Origin: Bacteroidales bacterium
GTDB taxonomy: Bacteria > Bacteroidota > Bacteroidia > Bacteroidales > WCHB1-69
DNA length: 33,473 bases
Assembly: GCA_016285085.1 (NCBI GenBank)
Contig: JAEEQA010000019.1
Coordinates: forward strand, 1 to 33,473
Direction: 5' to 3'
In this document: positions 1 through 7,792 of the stretch, piece after piece
How positions within the stretch are numbered: the stretch's first letter is position 1
Layout of the letters: the number at the start of each line of letters is the position of its first letter
Program-made: the position numbers and the translations under genes
Notes under the pieces: generated by a model
Databases searched by the model: none
What the model was told of the DNA's origin: nothing
What the model saw: only the letters and a program-made list of their open reading frames with translations

Positions 1-74
1 ATAATGGTCCACGAAGAAGAACCGACAGCAAATTCCTTGCCGGTTCCGTCCGTTGCGTGCGCGATGCGGAGTAA
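1..74 (+). CDS. C-terminal end of a FISUMP-domain protein (5' truncated by window edge)
   Basis: The frame that begins at base 3 is open from the window edge and stops with TAA at 72-74. Its last residues read SKFLAGSVRCVRDAE. The SVRCVRD ending is the typical close of the Fibrobacter succinogenes major paralogous (FISUMP, PF09603) domain. The protein at 26622-28034 ends in the closely similar ASVRCLRD. Only about 23 codons are present, so nothing can be said of the rest. A strong terminator follows 38 bases downstream, as expected for the end of a plus-strand gene. The call rests on a short motif, the reading frame and the terminator. Confidence 0.6.
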   Translation, partial: NGPRRRTDSKFLAGSVRCVRDAE

Positions 75-111
75 CAACTTGTAAGGTTTATAATCCAATT
101 TATTTTATGAT

Positions 112-140
112 AAAGGCCGCTCCGTTTGGAGCGGCCTTTT
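112..140 (+). terminator. Rho-independent terminator after the FISUMP fragment
   Basis: A perfect 9-bp stem (GGCCGCTCC at 115-123, GGAGCGGCC at 128-136) closes a GTTT loop. It is preceded by AAA and followed by TTTT. It sits just after the stop at 74 and reads as a terminator for that gene. Confidence 0.85.
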
Positions 141-180
141 GATCTTGTTGGCGATGAAGGCGGCAGACATCATGGCTTTT

Positions 181-208
181 GTAGAGACGCAAAATTTTGC
201 GTCTCTAC
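181..208. repeat. 28-bp perfect palindrome, GTAGAGACG family, AAAATTTT core
   Basis: The arms GTAGAGACG and CGTCTCTAC flank a CAAAATTTTG core, giving a perfect 28-bp inverted repeat. Identical copies lie at 10697-10724, 19814-19841 and 27656-27683. It sits between a terminator and a heptamer tract, in DNA without a gene. Confidence 0.95.
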
Positions 209-247
209 CTATCCTATTCTGTAACCTATCATCCCCTATAACCTAAC

Positions 248-275
248 CCCTATACCCTATACCCTACACCCTATA
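248..275. repeat. Telomere-like tandem heptamer tract (CCCTATA)4
   Basis: Four consecutive 7-mers read CCCTATA, CCCTATA, CCCTACA, CCCTATA. The flanks (about 209-280) are degenerate versions of the same motif. The tract follows the palindrome at 181-208 closely. A looser relative lies at about 17885-17915. No function is evident. Confidence 0.75.
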
Positions 276-296
276 ACCTTTTCCCAGGTAATCCAC

Positions 297-322
297 AAAA
301 AAAAATCCCGCTCAAAAGCGGG
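297..322 (-). terminator. Terminator downstream of tRNA-Lys
   Basis: On the minus strand a 6-bp stem (CCCGCT at 307-312 paired with AGCGGG at 317-322, loop of 4) is followed by a run of about nine U. It starts 7 bases after the tRNA 3' end at 329, which is right for tRNA transcription termination. Confidence 0.85.
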
Positions 323-328
323 AAATCG

Positions 329-401
329 TGTCTCAGCTGGGATTCGAACCCAGGACCCCATCCTTAAAAGGGATGTGCTCTACCTGCTGAGCTACTGGGA
401 C
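329..401 (-). tRNA. tRNA-Lys (anticodon TTT)
   Basis: The minus strand folds as a 73-nt tRNA. The T arm has the stem CTGGG/CCCAG with a TTCGAAT loop. The anticodon arm has stem CATCC/GGATG and loop CTTTTAA, giving anticodon UUU. The D arm contains GCTC..GAGC. CCA is not encoded. In the acceptor stem the 5' strand reads GTCCCAG and the 3' strand CTGAGAC, so pair 4:69 is a C-A mismatch while the other six pairs are sound. A terminator follows directly. The identity is clear. The mismatch may be real or a sequencing or assembly error. Confidence 0.96.
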
Positions 402-516
402 TCCATTGAGGCTGCAAAAGTACAACTTTTCTTTATTCAGACCAACATTTATGGAAAATTTATTTTATTTGTTTATAACCTTTTTAAAACCAGTGTATTA
501 TAATATTCATTTTCAA

Positions 517-566
517 ATAAAACAAGAAAGTCCCGACCTTTTTCAGACGGGACCTTCTTGATTTTT
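517..566 (-). terminator. Terminator after the esterase pair (bidirectional)
   Basis: The arms CAAGAA-A-GTCCCG (523-535) and CGGGAC-C-TTCTTG (548-560) form a 13-position stem with one mismatch and a 12-base loop. Both outer flanks are rich in T on their own strand. It lies 37 bases past the stop of the minus-strand esterase at 603, so it probably ends that transcript. Confidence 0.75.
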
Positions 567-602
567 AGGTAGTTTTTCTCAACAAACCGCGCAGGAGATG
601 GA

Positions 603-1757
603 CTATTTCACCATCACCTTACGGGTGAGGACACGGCCGTCGGCAAAGGTGACGCTAACGCTATAGAGACCTTCGCTGTAGCTGCTGACCGGAATGTCCG
701 TATTCGTGGTGGAAATCATCAGCTGACCCAGTGCATTGTACATCTGAATGTTGGTGATGTTTTCAGCTTCCACGTGAAGCATGTCCTTTGTGGGGTTGGG
801 GTAAACGTTCACCGTCGGGATGGCGATTTCGTCCACTCCGACAGGAGCCATGCAGGAGGCGAAGAAGTTGTAGATTTCGGTAGTGTAGTCAATGTCGTTG
901 TTGGGGGTGTAGTACCAGGTATGGTCACCGCCGGTCACCTTGATGAACGCGGTTTTCGTGCCGTTGGTGCCGCCCTCGTAAAGGTACTTCTCAAAGGTTA
1001 AGCCATCGCTGACGTTATCGGGATAGTTGGTGTGGGTCGGGGTGGCGGAGCACTGGTTGTAGTTGCGCCAATATTCGACGGTGGCTTCCGCGCCAAGGCC
1101 GACACTCACAGTAGTAATCATCACATTGAAACCGGCATTGTCATACGTTACGGTATTATCACCGGTACCATGTATGTGCATCGCACTCACATGTCCGACA
1201 GGAGTGGCAGAAGCGATTTCGTTACCGATGGTGCCGCTCACGGATGCGATGGCGCGGATGCGGTCGCCGTGTTCCATCGCCATGCGGTTCGACATAAAGC
1301 CGCCCATCGAAAAACCGGTAAAGAACACATTGTTCTGGTCCACATTGTAGGTAGAGATGAGATTATCAAGTATAGCCATCATAAAACCTGAATCGTCAAC
1401 ATCCTCATTTACAACAATGCTCATGGTTCCCAGAGAGCCACCGGCTCCAGAATGCCACGCTGTGCCAATATTATACGAACTAAAACTTGCCGGAAGGGCC
1501 TGCGGGGTAATCACAATCCAGCCGTGTGCATCGGCAATGGCTTTGAAACCAGTGGCATTAAACATATTGCTCATGTCATCGCCCAGTCCGTGAAGTACAA
1601 ACAGAACCGGTGCCGGATTGCTGACGTTGGCAGGGACATACTCAATGTACTCGCGTTCGGTGCCGCCCCACGTCATCGTTTTGGTGGTTTGTCCGCTTTG
1701 GGCAAAAACGGAAAGACAGAAGAAAACTGTCATCAAAAGGGTAAAGATTTTTTTCAT
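603..1757 (-). CDS. Secreted PHB-depolymerase/feruloyl-esterase-like hydrolase with T9SS sorting domain
   Basis: This is a 384-aa alpha/beta-hydrolase of the LpqC/polyhydroxybutyrate depolymerase type (COG3509). A signal peptide (residues 1-20, ending FAQ) leads the protein. An oxyanion-region HG lies at 56-57, the nucleophile motif GFSMGG has Ser150, HGTGD gives a likely acid at Asp200, and GGDHTWYY gives His279. The last ~70 residues carry VYPNPTKD and end RKVMVK, a type A T9SS C-terminal domain, so export across the outer membrane is expected. The substrate is unknown: family members cleave polyesters or feruloylated polysaccharide esters. The neighbour at 1799-3559 is a paralog, 41 bases upstream on the same strand with no promoter between them, so they are probably co-transcribed. 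A terminator at 517-566 closes the unit. Confidence 0.88.
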   Translation of the reverse strand: MKKIFTLLMTVFFCLSVFAQSGQTTKTMTWGGTEREYIEYVPANVSNPAPVLFVLHGLGDDMSNMFNATGFKAIADAHGWIVITPQALPASFSSYNIGTAWHSGAGGSLGTMSIVVNEDVDDSGFMMAILDNLISTYNVDQNNVFFTGFSMGGFMSNRMAMEHGDRIRAIASVSGTIGNEIASATPVGHVSAMHIHGTGDNTVTYDNAGFNVMITTVSVGLGAEATVEYWRNYNQCSATPTHTNYPDNVSDGLTFEKYLYEGGTNGTKTAFIKVTGGDHTWYYTPNNDIDYTTEIYNFFASCMAPVGVDEIAIPTVNVYPNPTKDMLHVEAENITNIQMYNALGQLMISTTNTDIPVSSYSEGLYSVSVTFADGRVLTRKVMVK

Positions 1758-1798
1758 ATTTGAATGGTTTTGGTTAATAATTCAAGATTCAAGCGGGC

Positions 1799-3559
1799 CT
1801 ATTTTTTCACTATTTTTCCGATGGAAACCGGAGTTCCCCGGTTCACCACCTTTATAATGTAAACACCTGAGGCGTAATGCGACAGGTTGATGTGGGCCGT
1901 CTGTTGTAGAGACGTTTCATGAAACGTCTCTACCAATTTTCCATATATATCAAACACCTGTATTTCAGAAGACAAAGGACAGGTTTCAGGGGACAGGCAG
2001 ACGGTGACGATGCCATCGGTGGGGTTCGGATAGATTTGAAGCTGCGCGGTTTCGTAATAGCCAATGCCGACGGTGTCGGTCGGGATCGTGTCCGCAGTGA
2101 CGACCGTGACGGTGACAGATGCGTCTCCCCCGCACATACCGTTGGAAACAGCGACGGAGTAAGTGGTGGTTTCCTCGGGTGTTACCGTGATGGAGGCGGT
2201 GGTATCGCCAGTGTTCCAGAGGTAGGTCCATGCGGGGTTGTCCTCCACAGCAAGGGTGGTGCTCTCGCCCTGATCCACATTGGTTTCACCGCTGATGGTG
2301 ACAATCAGAGTGTCGCAGAGGGTGGTGAAACTCACCTCCTGCCCGTAAGCGGTTCCCACGCTGTTGGTGGCGTAGGCCCGCACATAGTAGGTGGTGTTGG
2401 GTGTCAGATTGGCGAGGATGCTGGTATAGTTGCCCGTGTCAAGGCCGTCGGAAGTATAGTACGAGTAGGCAAGGGTCGGGTTGGGCAGGGTTCTCCAGCA
2501 CACACCGCGGGCGGTCACGGGCGCGCCGCCGTCCGAAACGACATGGCCCCCGCCGGTGGCCGTCGTGGACGTGATGTCGGATATGCTGCCCGTGGTGACG
2601 GCGGGAAGGGTCTCTTCGCCCACCTCGTGCGTGGCCATGCAGGAGACAAAGAAATTGTAGATTTCCGTGGCGTAGTCGATGTCGCAGGCAGGGGTGCTGT
2701 ACCACTCGTGGTGACCGTTCGTCGTTTTGATGAAGGCGGTCTTGGTGCCGTCGATGCCGTCCTCGTATAGGAACTGCTCGTAGGTCTTGCCGTCGTTCAT
2801 AAGATCGGGATAGTCTGTGTGGACGGGCGTGGTGGAACACTGGTTGAAGGAGCGCCAGTACTCAACAGTGGCTTCCGCACCGAGGCCGAGGCTTATCCTC
2901 GTGTTGATGTAGGGAATGGGGAACGAGGCATTGGCGTAAGTGATGGTGTCGTCGGCGGTGCCGTGGATGTGCATGGCGCTGATATGCCTGACCGGTGTGG
3001 AGTTGATGAGTTCGTTGCCGATGGTGCCGTTCACAGAGGCGATGGCCCTGATGCGGTCGCCGTGCTCGATGGCCATACGGTTCGACATGAACCCCCCCAT
3101 CGAAACACCCGTGCAGAACACATTGTCCTCATCTATGTTATAGGTACTGACCAGATTGTCAAGAATGGCCAATACCCAGCCGGGATCGTCCACATCCTCG
3201 TTAAGAACCACATGGTAACCCAATAAAGTGCCGCTGACCTTGGCGCTCCAAGTGGTGCCCATGTTGACACTGGTGAGCCCCAGCGGAATGCTGTACTCCA
3301 ATGCCTGCGGGAAAATCAGAATCCAACCGTATTCATCGGCAATACGATAGAATTTGCTGACCTCGAAAAAATAGTTCATGGTCTTGCCCACCCCGTGGAA
3401 GCCGAAAATCACCGGCGTGGGCGTGCTGGGGTCGTAACTGTCCGGAACGTATTCCAAATACTCGCGCTGGACACCGTCCCACATCATCGTTCTCGTGGTC
3501 TGGGCGTTCACAACGAAGCAAAAAACGAGGGCTGTTAAAAAGGCAAATATTCTTTTCAT
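1799..3559 (-). CDS. Secreted PHB-depolymerase-like esterase with Fn3-like and Ig-like domains and T9SS sorting domain
   Basis: This 586-aa paralog of the 603-1757 esterase has a signal peptide at 1-20 (VVNAQ). The catalytic domain spans about 21-312, with GVSMGG (Ser153), HGTADD (Asp203 or 204) and NGHHEW (His284). It adds a Bacteroidota Fn3-like repeat at about 320-415 (GVCW, LTPNTTYYVRAYATNS), a PKD/Ig-like module at about 416-488 (WNTGDTTASITV), and a T9SS type A tail at about 505-586 (IYPNPTDG, GVYIIKVV). The tail contains an unusual in-frame palindromic repeat (1906-1933) encoding residues 543-551 as VETFHETSL. The extra modules may position the enzyme on a polymer or cell surface. The family and secretion route are well supported; the substrate is not. 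Confidence 0.87.
   Translation of the reverse strand: MKRIFAFLTALVFCFVVNAQTTRTMMWDGVQREYLEYVPDSYDPSTPTPVIFGFHGVGKTMNYFFEVSKFYRIADEYGWILIFPQALEYSIPLGLTSVNMGTTWSAKVSGTLLGYHVVLNEDVDDPGWVLAILDNLVSTYNIDEDNVFCTGVSMGGFMSNRMAIEHGDRIRAIASVNGTIGNELINSTPVRHISAMHIHGTADDTITYANASFPIPYINTRISLGLGAEATVEYWRSFNQCSTTPVHTDYPDLMNDGKTYEQFLYEDGIDGTKTAFIKTTNGHHEWYSTPACDIDYATEIYNFFVSCMATHEVGEETLPAVTTGSISDITSTTATGGGHVVSDGGAPVTARGVCWRTLPNPTLAYSYYTSDGLDTGNYTSILANLTPNTTYYVRAYATNSVGTAYGQEVSFTTLCDTLIVTISGETNVDQGESTTLAVEDNPAWTYLWNTGDTTASITVTPEETTTYSVAVSNGMCGGDASVTVTVVTADTIPTDTVGIGYYETAQLQIYPNPTDGIVTVCLSPETCPLSSEIQVFDIYGKLVETFHETSLQQTAHINLSHYASGVYIIKVVNRGTPVSIGKIVKK
1906..1933. repeat. 28-bp palindrome, GTAGAGACG family, TTTCATGAAA core, inside a coding sequence
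   Basis: A perfect inverted repeat with the same 9-bp arms as the other family members lies inside the T9SS tail of the esterase gene. On the coding strand it begins exactly at a codon boundary (GTA GAG ACG) and is read as VETFHETSL. An identical copy lies between genes at 16159-16186. Confidence 0.95.
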
Positions 3560-3581
3560 ACAGAAAGAAAAAACAAGGGTG

Positions 3582-3589
3582 CAAATTTA
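3582..3589 (-). promoter_or_regulatory. Bacteroidota -7 box for the esterase operon
   Basis: The minus strand reads TAAATTTG, a match to TAnnTTTG, 22 bases upstream of the ATG at 3559. No clear -33 TTTG was found at the usual distance. Confidence 0.5.
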
Positions 3590-3682
3590 TAAAAAAACAC
3601 GAACCCTTCCTCTTTTCAAACCATAGTTTTAAAAAAGTTAAAATTATCTTTTTAAAATGCATGATTTTTATTGTATTTATCG

Positions 3683-3690
3683 TACTTTTG
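3683..3690 (+). promoter_or_regulatory. -7 box for the YraN gene
   Basis: TACTTTTG matches the TAnnTTTG consensus, 26 bases upstream of the ATG at 3717. The -33 element is not clear. Confidence 0.55.
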
Positions 3691-3716
3691 CCGACTCAAA
3701 TCTAAAAATTTAAGAC

Positions 3717-4079
3717 ATGACAGAAAAGAGAGAAATAGGAAATGAGGGCGAAGCCATCGCCCGTGACTACCTGCTGCAGCAAGGTTACACCATAATGGAT
3801 GTCAACTGGCAATATGGACATTTGGAAATTGACATTATCGCCCAAAAAGGGAACACGCTCGTCTTTGCGGAGGTGAAGACACGCTCGAGCGCGGCGGTGC
3901 TTGAACCGCAAATGGCGGTCAACCAGCAGAAACAGCGGAACATCATCCGGGCGGCCAACGCCTATATCCTGAAAAACCGGTTCGACTTCGAGGCCCGGTT
4001 CGACATCCTCACCGTCGTCAAAAACGAGAAAGGGACCGTCGTGGAGCACCTTCCCGACGCCTACGGCCCGAGGTGGTGA
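3717..4079 (+). CDS. YraN family (UPF0102) nuclease-fold protein
   Basis: The 120-aa protein has the normal length of the YraN/UPF0102 family. It shows the N-terminal GNEGEAIARDYLLQQGY motif and the restriction-endonuclease-like core: GHLEIDII with the acidic Glu-Ile-Asp, followed by LVFAEVKTRSS, the E-x-K of a PD-(D/E)xK fold. The family is widespread, often sits near rnhB or rsmI, and has no settled biochemical role; a part in DNA processing or recombination is suspected from the fold alone. Here it stands alone with its own -7 box, between the esterase pair and a toxin-antitoxin locus. Confidence 0.9.
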   Translation: MTEKREIGNEGEAIARDYLLQQGYTIMDVNWQYGHLEIDIIAQKGNTLVFAEVKTRSSAAVLEPQMAVNQQKQRNIIRAANAYILKNRFDFEARFDILTVVKNEKGTVVEHLPDAYGPRW

Positions 4080-4123
4080 AAAAATTTTGATTTTTTTATA
4101 GGCACTAAAAGTAGAATTTTTTC

Positions 4124-4131
4124 TATTTTTG
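4124..4131 (+). promoter_or_regulatory. -7 box for the hicAB locus
   Basis: TATTTTTG matches TAnnTTTG and lies 27 bases upstream of the hicA ATG at 4159. This spacing resembles the other promoters in the window and argues against the alternative TTG start at 4129, which lies inside the box. Confidence 0.55.
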
Positions 4132-4158
4132 CAGCGCCTTAATCAACCTAGTTGTACA

Positions 4159-4341
4159 ATGAAATATTCAGAATTGGAAAGACTGTTGACGCGGGCAGGG
4201 TGCTATCCCGTCACTAAAGGAGACCATCCTATTTGGTATAGTCCTATAACAGGAAAGAGATTCAAGACAGGCCACCATAAATCGCAAGAGGTAAAGGAAG
4301 GAACATTAAGAGCAATTTTAAAAATATCAGGAATAGTATAA
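4159..4341 (+). CDS. hicA: HicA-type mRNA interferase toxin
   Basis: The 60-aa protein matches the HicA toxin (PF07927), a small double-stranded-RNA-binding-fold ribonuclease that cleaves mRNA when not held by HicB. MKYSELERLLTRAGC starts the fold. KGDH carries the presumed catalytic His23 (most family members have G-S-H). GHHKSQEVKEGTLRAILKISGI is the typical C-terminal segment. I chose ATG 4159 over an upstream TTG at 4129 because it gives the normal length and the TTG overlaps the promoter box. The antitoxin gene follows 11 bases later, in the common hicA-then-hicB order. Confidence 0.9.
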   Translation: MKYSELERLLTRAGCYPVTKGDHPIWYSPITGKRFKTGHHKSQEVKEGTLRAILKISGIV

Positions 4342-4352
4342 TAAAGACGGAT

Positions 4353-4754
4353 ATGAAAGTAAAAGCAATTATTGAAACTGGGGAAGACACAACGTACGAC
4401 ATTTACACAGAAAATGATGCACTTCCTTTCATGCTCTTGGGACAGGGAAAAAGTATCAAGGAGGCTACTGAAGATTTTCTTGAATGCAAGCAAGAAATGG
4501 AAATCCTATATTCAGAGCAGGGAGAGGTTTTTGATTTTGCCCATCTGGAATTTGAATATGTATATGATACTGCCTCTTTCCTCAAATATTCACCTTTTAC
4601 ACTCACATGGTTGTCGTCTGCAACAGGCATCAACAAAAAACAGCTAAGCCATTACACAACAGGAAAGAGTCGTCCGTCAGCAAGAACTGTGAAGCGCATT
4701 CAAGAAGGGATTGTTCGCCTCGCTAACGAGCTGATCAGTGTAAGGCTCATTTAG
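4353..4754 (+). CDS. hicB: HicB-type antitoxin with C-terminal HTH
   Basis: The 133-aa partner of HicA has two parts. The N-terminal half (about 1-75) is a partly degraded HicB RNase-H-like fold (KAIIETGEDTTYDIY, GQGKSIKEATEDF). The C-terminal part (about 82-125) looks like a helix-turn-helix: LTWLSSATGINKKQLSHYTTGKSRPSARTVKRIQEGI. HicB antitoxins bind HicA and, through this DNA-binding domain, repress their own operon; that autoregulation is inferred here. The gene follows hicA by 11 bases. The next gene has its own -7 box, so the operon is probably just the pair. Confidence 0.86.
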   Translation: MKVKAIIETGEDTTYDIYTENDALPFMLLGQGKSIKEATEDFLECKQEMEILYSEQGEVFDFAHLEFEYVYDTASFLKYSPFTLTWLSSATGINKKQLSHYTTGKSRPSARTVKRIQEGIVRLANELISVRLI

Positions 4755-4811
4755 TTCTACACTCTCTGCCATATTCTTTGAGGACACGCATAAAGCTACC
4801 AATTAAATTCG

Positions 4812-4819
4812 TACCTTTG
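4812..4819 (+). promoter_or_regulatory. -7 box for the ABC ATPase gene
   Basis: TACCTTTG matches TAnnTTTG, 17 bases upstream of the ATG at 4837. No good -33 box is seen. Confidence 0.5.
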
Positions 4820-4836
4820 CAGCCTTATTTTTCACA

Positions 4837-6558
4837 ATGGATCTCTTACGAATCAACGATTTTTCTTTGGAGTTGAAAGGCGACGAAGCATGGAAGCAGA
4901 TTCTGCACCATGTCACCTTTGATCTGCCGAAAGGCCGCACCATCGGTGTGGTGGGCGAGTCGGGCTCCGGCAAGTCGGTGACCGCCCTGTCCGTCATGCG
5001 GCTCATCAGCCCGAAGGTGTCACGCATCACCGGAGGTGCCATCCTCTTCCATCTTCCAGACGACCGCGACGTCAACATCAACAAATTGTCGGAAAAGGAG
5101 TTGCAGAAGGTACGGGGCGCCCGGATCGCCATGATTTTCCAGGAGCCGATGACCTCCCTCAACCCCGTCATCCGCTGCGGCGACCAGATCATGGAGGCAC
5201 TGAAACTCCACACCGACCTCACCAAGGAGGCCGCCTATGCCCGCGTCATCGAACTGTTCAACGAGGTGATGCTGCCACGACCCGAGAAGATTTTCAGCGC
5301 CTACCCGCACGAACTGTCGGGCGGCCAGAAACAGCGCGTGATGATCGCCATGGCCATGAGCTGCAACCCCGACCTGCTGATTGCCGACGAACCCACGACA
5401 GCCCTCGACGTTACGGTGCAGAAAGGCATCCTCGAACTCATCCGGCGGTTGCAGGAAAAGCACCAGATGAGCGTCCTGTTCATCACCCACGACCTCGGCG
5501 TGGTGGCGCAGATTTCCGACCGCATCATCGTGCTGTACAAAGGCTCCATCGTGGAGCAGGGCGAGGTGAAGGAGATTTTCAGCAACCCACAACACCCTTA
5601 CACGCAAGGACTTTTGGCCTGCCGCCCCAGTCTGGACAAGCGGTTGAAAGTGCTGCCGACCGTCAGCAGCTTTATTGAGGCGCACGAACGCGGTGAAGAG
5701 AATCCGCTGCGTAATTATCAGGAAATCACGGACGAAGAGCGCGCCGCACGCCACCAGCAACTCTATGCACAGGAACCGCTCATCCGCATCGAGCACCTCA
5801 GCAAGCGATACGCCCTCCGCAAGGAGCATCTTTTCTCCCGCCGCGAGTACATCTACGGGCTCAAGGACATCAACCTCGACATTTACGAAGGCGAAACCCT
5901 GGGACTGGTCGGCGAGTCGGGCTGCGGAAAGACCACGCTCGGCCGCACCCTCCTCCGCCTCATCGAACCCGACGAGGGAAAAATCATCTACAAGGGTCAG
6001 GACATTACGCACCTTTCGCAACGGGAACTCCGTCCGCTTCGAAAAGACCTTCAGATTATCCTGCAAGACCCCTATTCATCGCTCAACCAGCGGCTTACCG
6101 TCGGCGATACGCTGATGGAGCCGATGCAGTTCCACCGCATTTACGCCAATGAAAAGGAACGCCGGAAACACGCCATCGAGATTTTGGAACGGGTGGGGCT
6201 GAACGAGAGCCATTTCTACCGTTACCCGCACGAGTTCTCGGGCGGACAGCGGCAGCGCATCTCCATCGCCCGCGCCTTGGCCGTCAACCCGAAGTTCATC
6301 ATCTGCGACGAGTCGGTGTCGGCCCTCGACGTGTCGGTGCAGGCGCAGGTGCTCAACCTCCTCAACGAACTGAAGGAGGAGTACCATCTCACCTACATCT
6401 TCATCTCGCACGACCTGTCGGTGGTGAAGTACATGAGCGACCGCATGGCCGTGATGCAACGGGGCGAGATTGTGGAGTACGGCGAGGCCGACAGCATCTA
6501 CCGAAACCCGCAGACCGAATATACAAGATTGTTAATCAACGCCATACCAAAAATCTAG
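4837..6558 (+). CDS. Fused two-domain oligopeptide/dipeptide ABC transporter ATPase (DppD-DppF type)
   Basis: This 573-aa protein contains two complete ABC ATPase domains. The first has Walker A GESGSGKS (40-47), signature LSGGQ (about 158-162) and Walker B LLIADE (about 182-187). The second has Walker A GESGCGKT (about 361-368), signature FSGGQ (about 467) and Walker B IICDES (about 488). Each carries the oligopeptide-type C-terminal extension ([30 protein letters not shown]). This matches fused importers such as GsiA and YejF, which power uptake of peptides or related solutes. No permease or binding-protein gene lies nearby. The next gene begins 9 bases later and is probably co-transcribed. 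The function is clear at family level; the substrate is unknown. Confidence 0.93.
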   Translation: MDLLRINDFSLELKGDEAWKQILHHVTFDLPKGRTIGVVGESGSGKSVTALSVMRLISPKVSRITGGAILFHLPDDRDVNINKLSEKELQKVRGARIAMIFQEPMTSLNPVIRCGDQIMEALKLHTDLTKEAAYARVIELFNEVMLPRPEKIFSAYPHELSGGQKQRVMIAMAMSCNPDLLIADEPTTALDVTVQKGILELIRRLQEKHQMSVLFITHDLGVVAQISDRIIVLYKGSIVEQGEVKEIFSNPQHPYTQGLLACRPSLDKRLKVLPTVSSFIEAHERGEENPLRNYQEITDEERAARHQQLYAQEPLIRIEHLSKRYALRKEHLFSRREYIYGLKDINLDIYEGETLGLVGESGCGKTTLGRTLLRLIEPDEGKIIYKGQDITHLSQRELRPLRKDLQIILQDPYSSLNQRLTVGDTLMEPMQFHRIYANEKERRKHAIEILERVGLNESHFYRYPHEFSGGQRQRISIARALAVNPKFIICDESVSALDVSVQAQVLNLLNELKEEYHLTYIFISHDLSVVKYMSDRMAVMQRGEIVEYGEADSIYRNPQTEYTRLLINAIPKI

Positions 6559-6567
6559 ACCTCCTTT

Positions 6568-7617
6568 ATGAAAGCTCTTGATATTTCCCGCAGCATAATC
6601 CGCATTTTGTTGGGCGCGATGTTCATCCTTTCGGCGGTGCTGAAACTGATCACCATTGACACCTTTGAGGCCTACGTCTATAGCTTTCACATCCTGAGTT
6701 TCACGCTGGCGGAGGTGGCGGCGCGGTGCCTTATCGCGCTGGAGTTCGTCACCGGCTGCTTCCTCGTGGCGAAGACGCAGTACCGCTGGGCGTGGTGGGT
6801 AGCCACACTGATGACGGCGGGCTTCACGCTGTTCCTCGTCTATGTGGTGCTGTTCCGCAACGATGCCAACTGCCACTGTTTCGGTGACCTGATCCCGATT
6901 GAACCGTTACACTCGATTTATAAAAACATCGCCATTCTGGCACTTTTGGTTTTTGCATACAAGCAGCCCGAAAGCCGGCTTTTCTTTTCTTTTCATAAAG
7001 ATGAAGAGACAGGAAGGCGCGTGCATATTTGGGAAAAAGATTACAGCAAGAAGTTCAAACTGTGGTTGTTGGGAATTTCGGGGGGCATTGCTGTCGTGGT
7101 GCTGTTCATCCTGTTCCCTCCCAACGCCGTTTACAGCTGGGTCTATTCCGACAACGACCGGGTGGCCACGAACCTCTTTGACAAGGCGTATGCCGACTCG
7201 TCGTTTTACCTGAAACTGTCGGATGCGGAGTATCGTGCCGACCAGGACACCGTGGTTTTCCGGAGCGACACCGCCCGTCTCGACATGGACCGCGGGAACT
7301 ATGTGGTGGCGGTCATCTCCTCGGGGTGCAAGTACTGCCGCCAGAGCTGCGACCTCGTGAACAATATTTTTGAGCGAAACAAGCTTGACAACAACAGGTT
7401 AAAGATGCTTGTATGGGGTGGCGACGAATCCATCGCCCATTTCATGAAGGAAACGAAAACGTGGAAATACGAATTTCACCAGATTTCCCCCTACCTTGCC
7501 ATCGACCTCGTATATGGCAGCTTCCCGACCTTCATCTTTGTCTCCGACGGCAAGGTGGTGGACGCTTTCGACTACCGGGGCGTGAGCGAGGGGAAAATTG
7601 TGGAATTTTTGAAGTAA
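6568..7617 (+). CDS. DoxX/MauE-like membrane protein with thioredoxin-like C-terminal domain (BT_3928-like)
   Basis: This is a 349-aa protein. The N-terminal ~130 residues form four hydrophobic helices of the MauE/DoxX type, with the family motif CHCFG (Cys102, Cys104) between helices. After a charged loop a fifth membrane segment follows (about residues 170-190, LLGISGGIAVVVLFILFPP). The C-terminal part (about 195-349) looks like a thioredoxin-fold domain with GCKYC (Cys254, Cys257) and a further Cys261. The layout suggests a membrane electron carrier that passes reducing power to, or oxidises, envelope thiols; MauE relatives act in disulfide formation. It begins 9 bases after the ABC ATPase stop, so the two are probably an operon, though the link between peptide transport and thiol chemistry is unclear. 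Confidence 0.75.
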   Translation: MKALDISRSIIRILLGAMFILSAVLKLITIDTFEAYVYSFHILSFTLAEVAARCLIALEFVTGCFLVAKTQYRWAWWVATLMTAGFTLFLVYVVLFRNDANCHCFGDLIPIEPLHSIYKNIAILALLVFAYKQPESRLFFSFHKDEETGRRVHIWEKDYSKKFKLWLLGISGGIAVVVLFILFPPNAVYSWVYSDNDRVATNLFDKAYADSSFYLKLSDAEYRADQDTVVFRSDTARLDMDRGNYVVAVISSGCKYCRQSCDLVNNIFERNKLDNNRLKMLVWGGDESIAHFMKETKTWKYEFHQISPYLAIDLVYGSFPTFIFVSDGKVVDAFDYRGVSEGKIVEFLK

Positions 7618-7775
7618 AACCCCAATTATCCTTACCCCTTGTTCGTATCCGGTGTTGCATTCCGGGCGAATACCGCATTTTATATTAATTATCTGAAAAC
7701 CAGCGAAAAACGGGGCGTGTTGAAAAGTCGTTAATAAGTTTTTTTCACTTCTATTTTTAATCCAAAAACAAGCCT

Positions 7776-7783
7776 TATTTTTG
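7776..7783 (+). promoter_or_regulatory. -7 box driving the riboswitch-nrdDG transcript
   Basis: TATTTTTG matches TAnnTTTG and ends about 10 bases before the first conserved bases of the cobalamin riboswitch, so the aptamer would be at the 5' end of the mRNA. A T-rich stretch at 7752-7758 could be a weak -33 element. Confidence 0.6.
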
Positions 7784-7792
7784 CAAGCGTTC

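Noticed and set aside
4129-4158. TTG start extending HicA upstream
   Set aside because: The TTG lies inside the likely -7 box and would give an N-terminus longer than the family norm.
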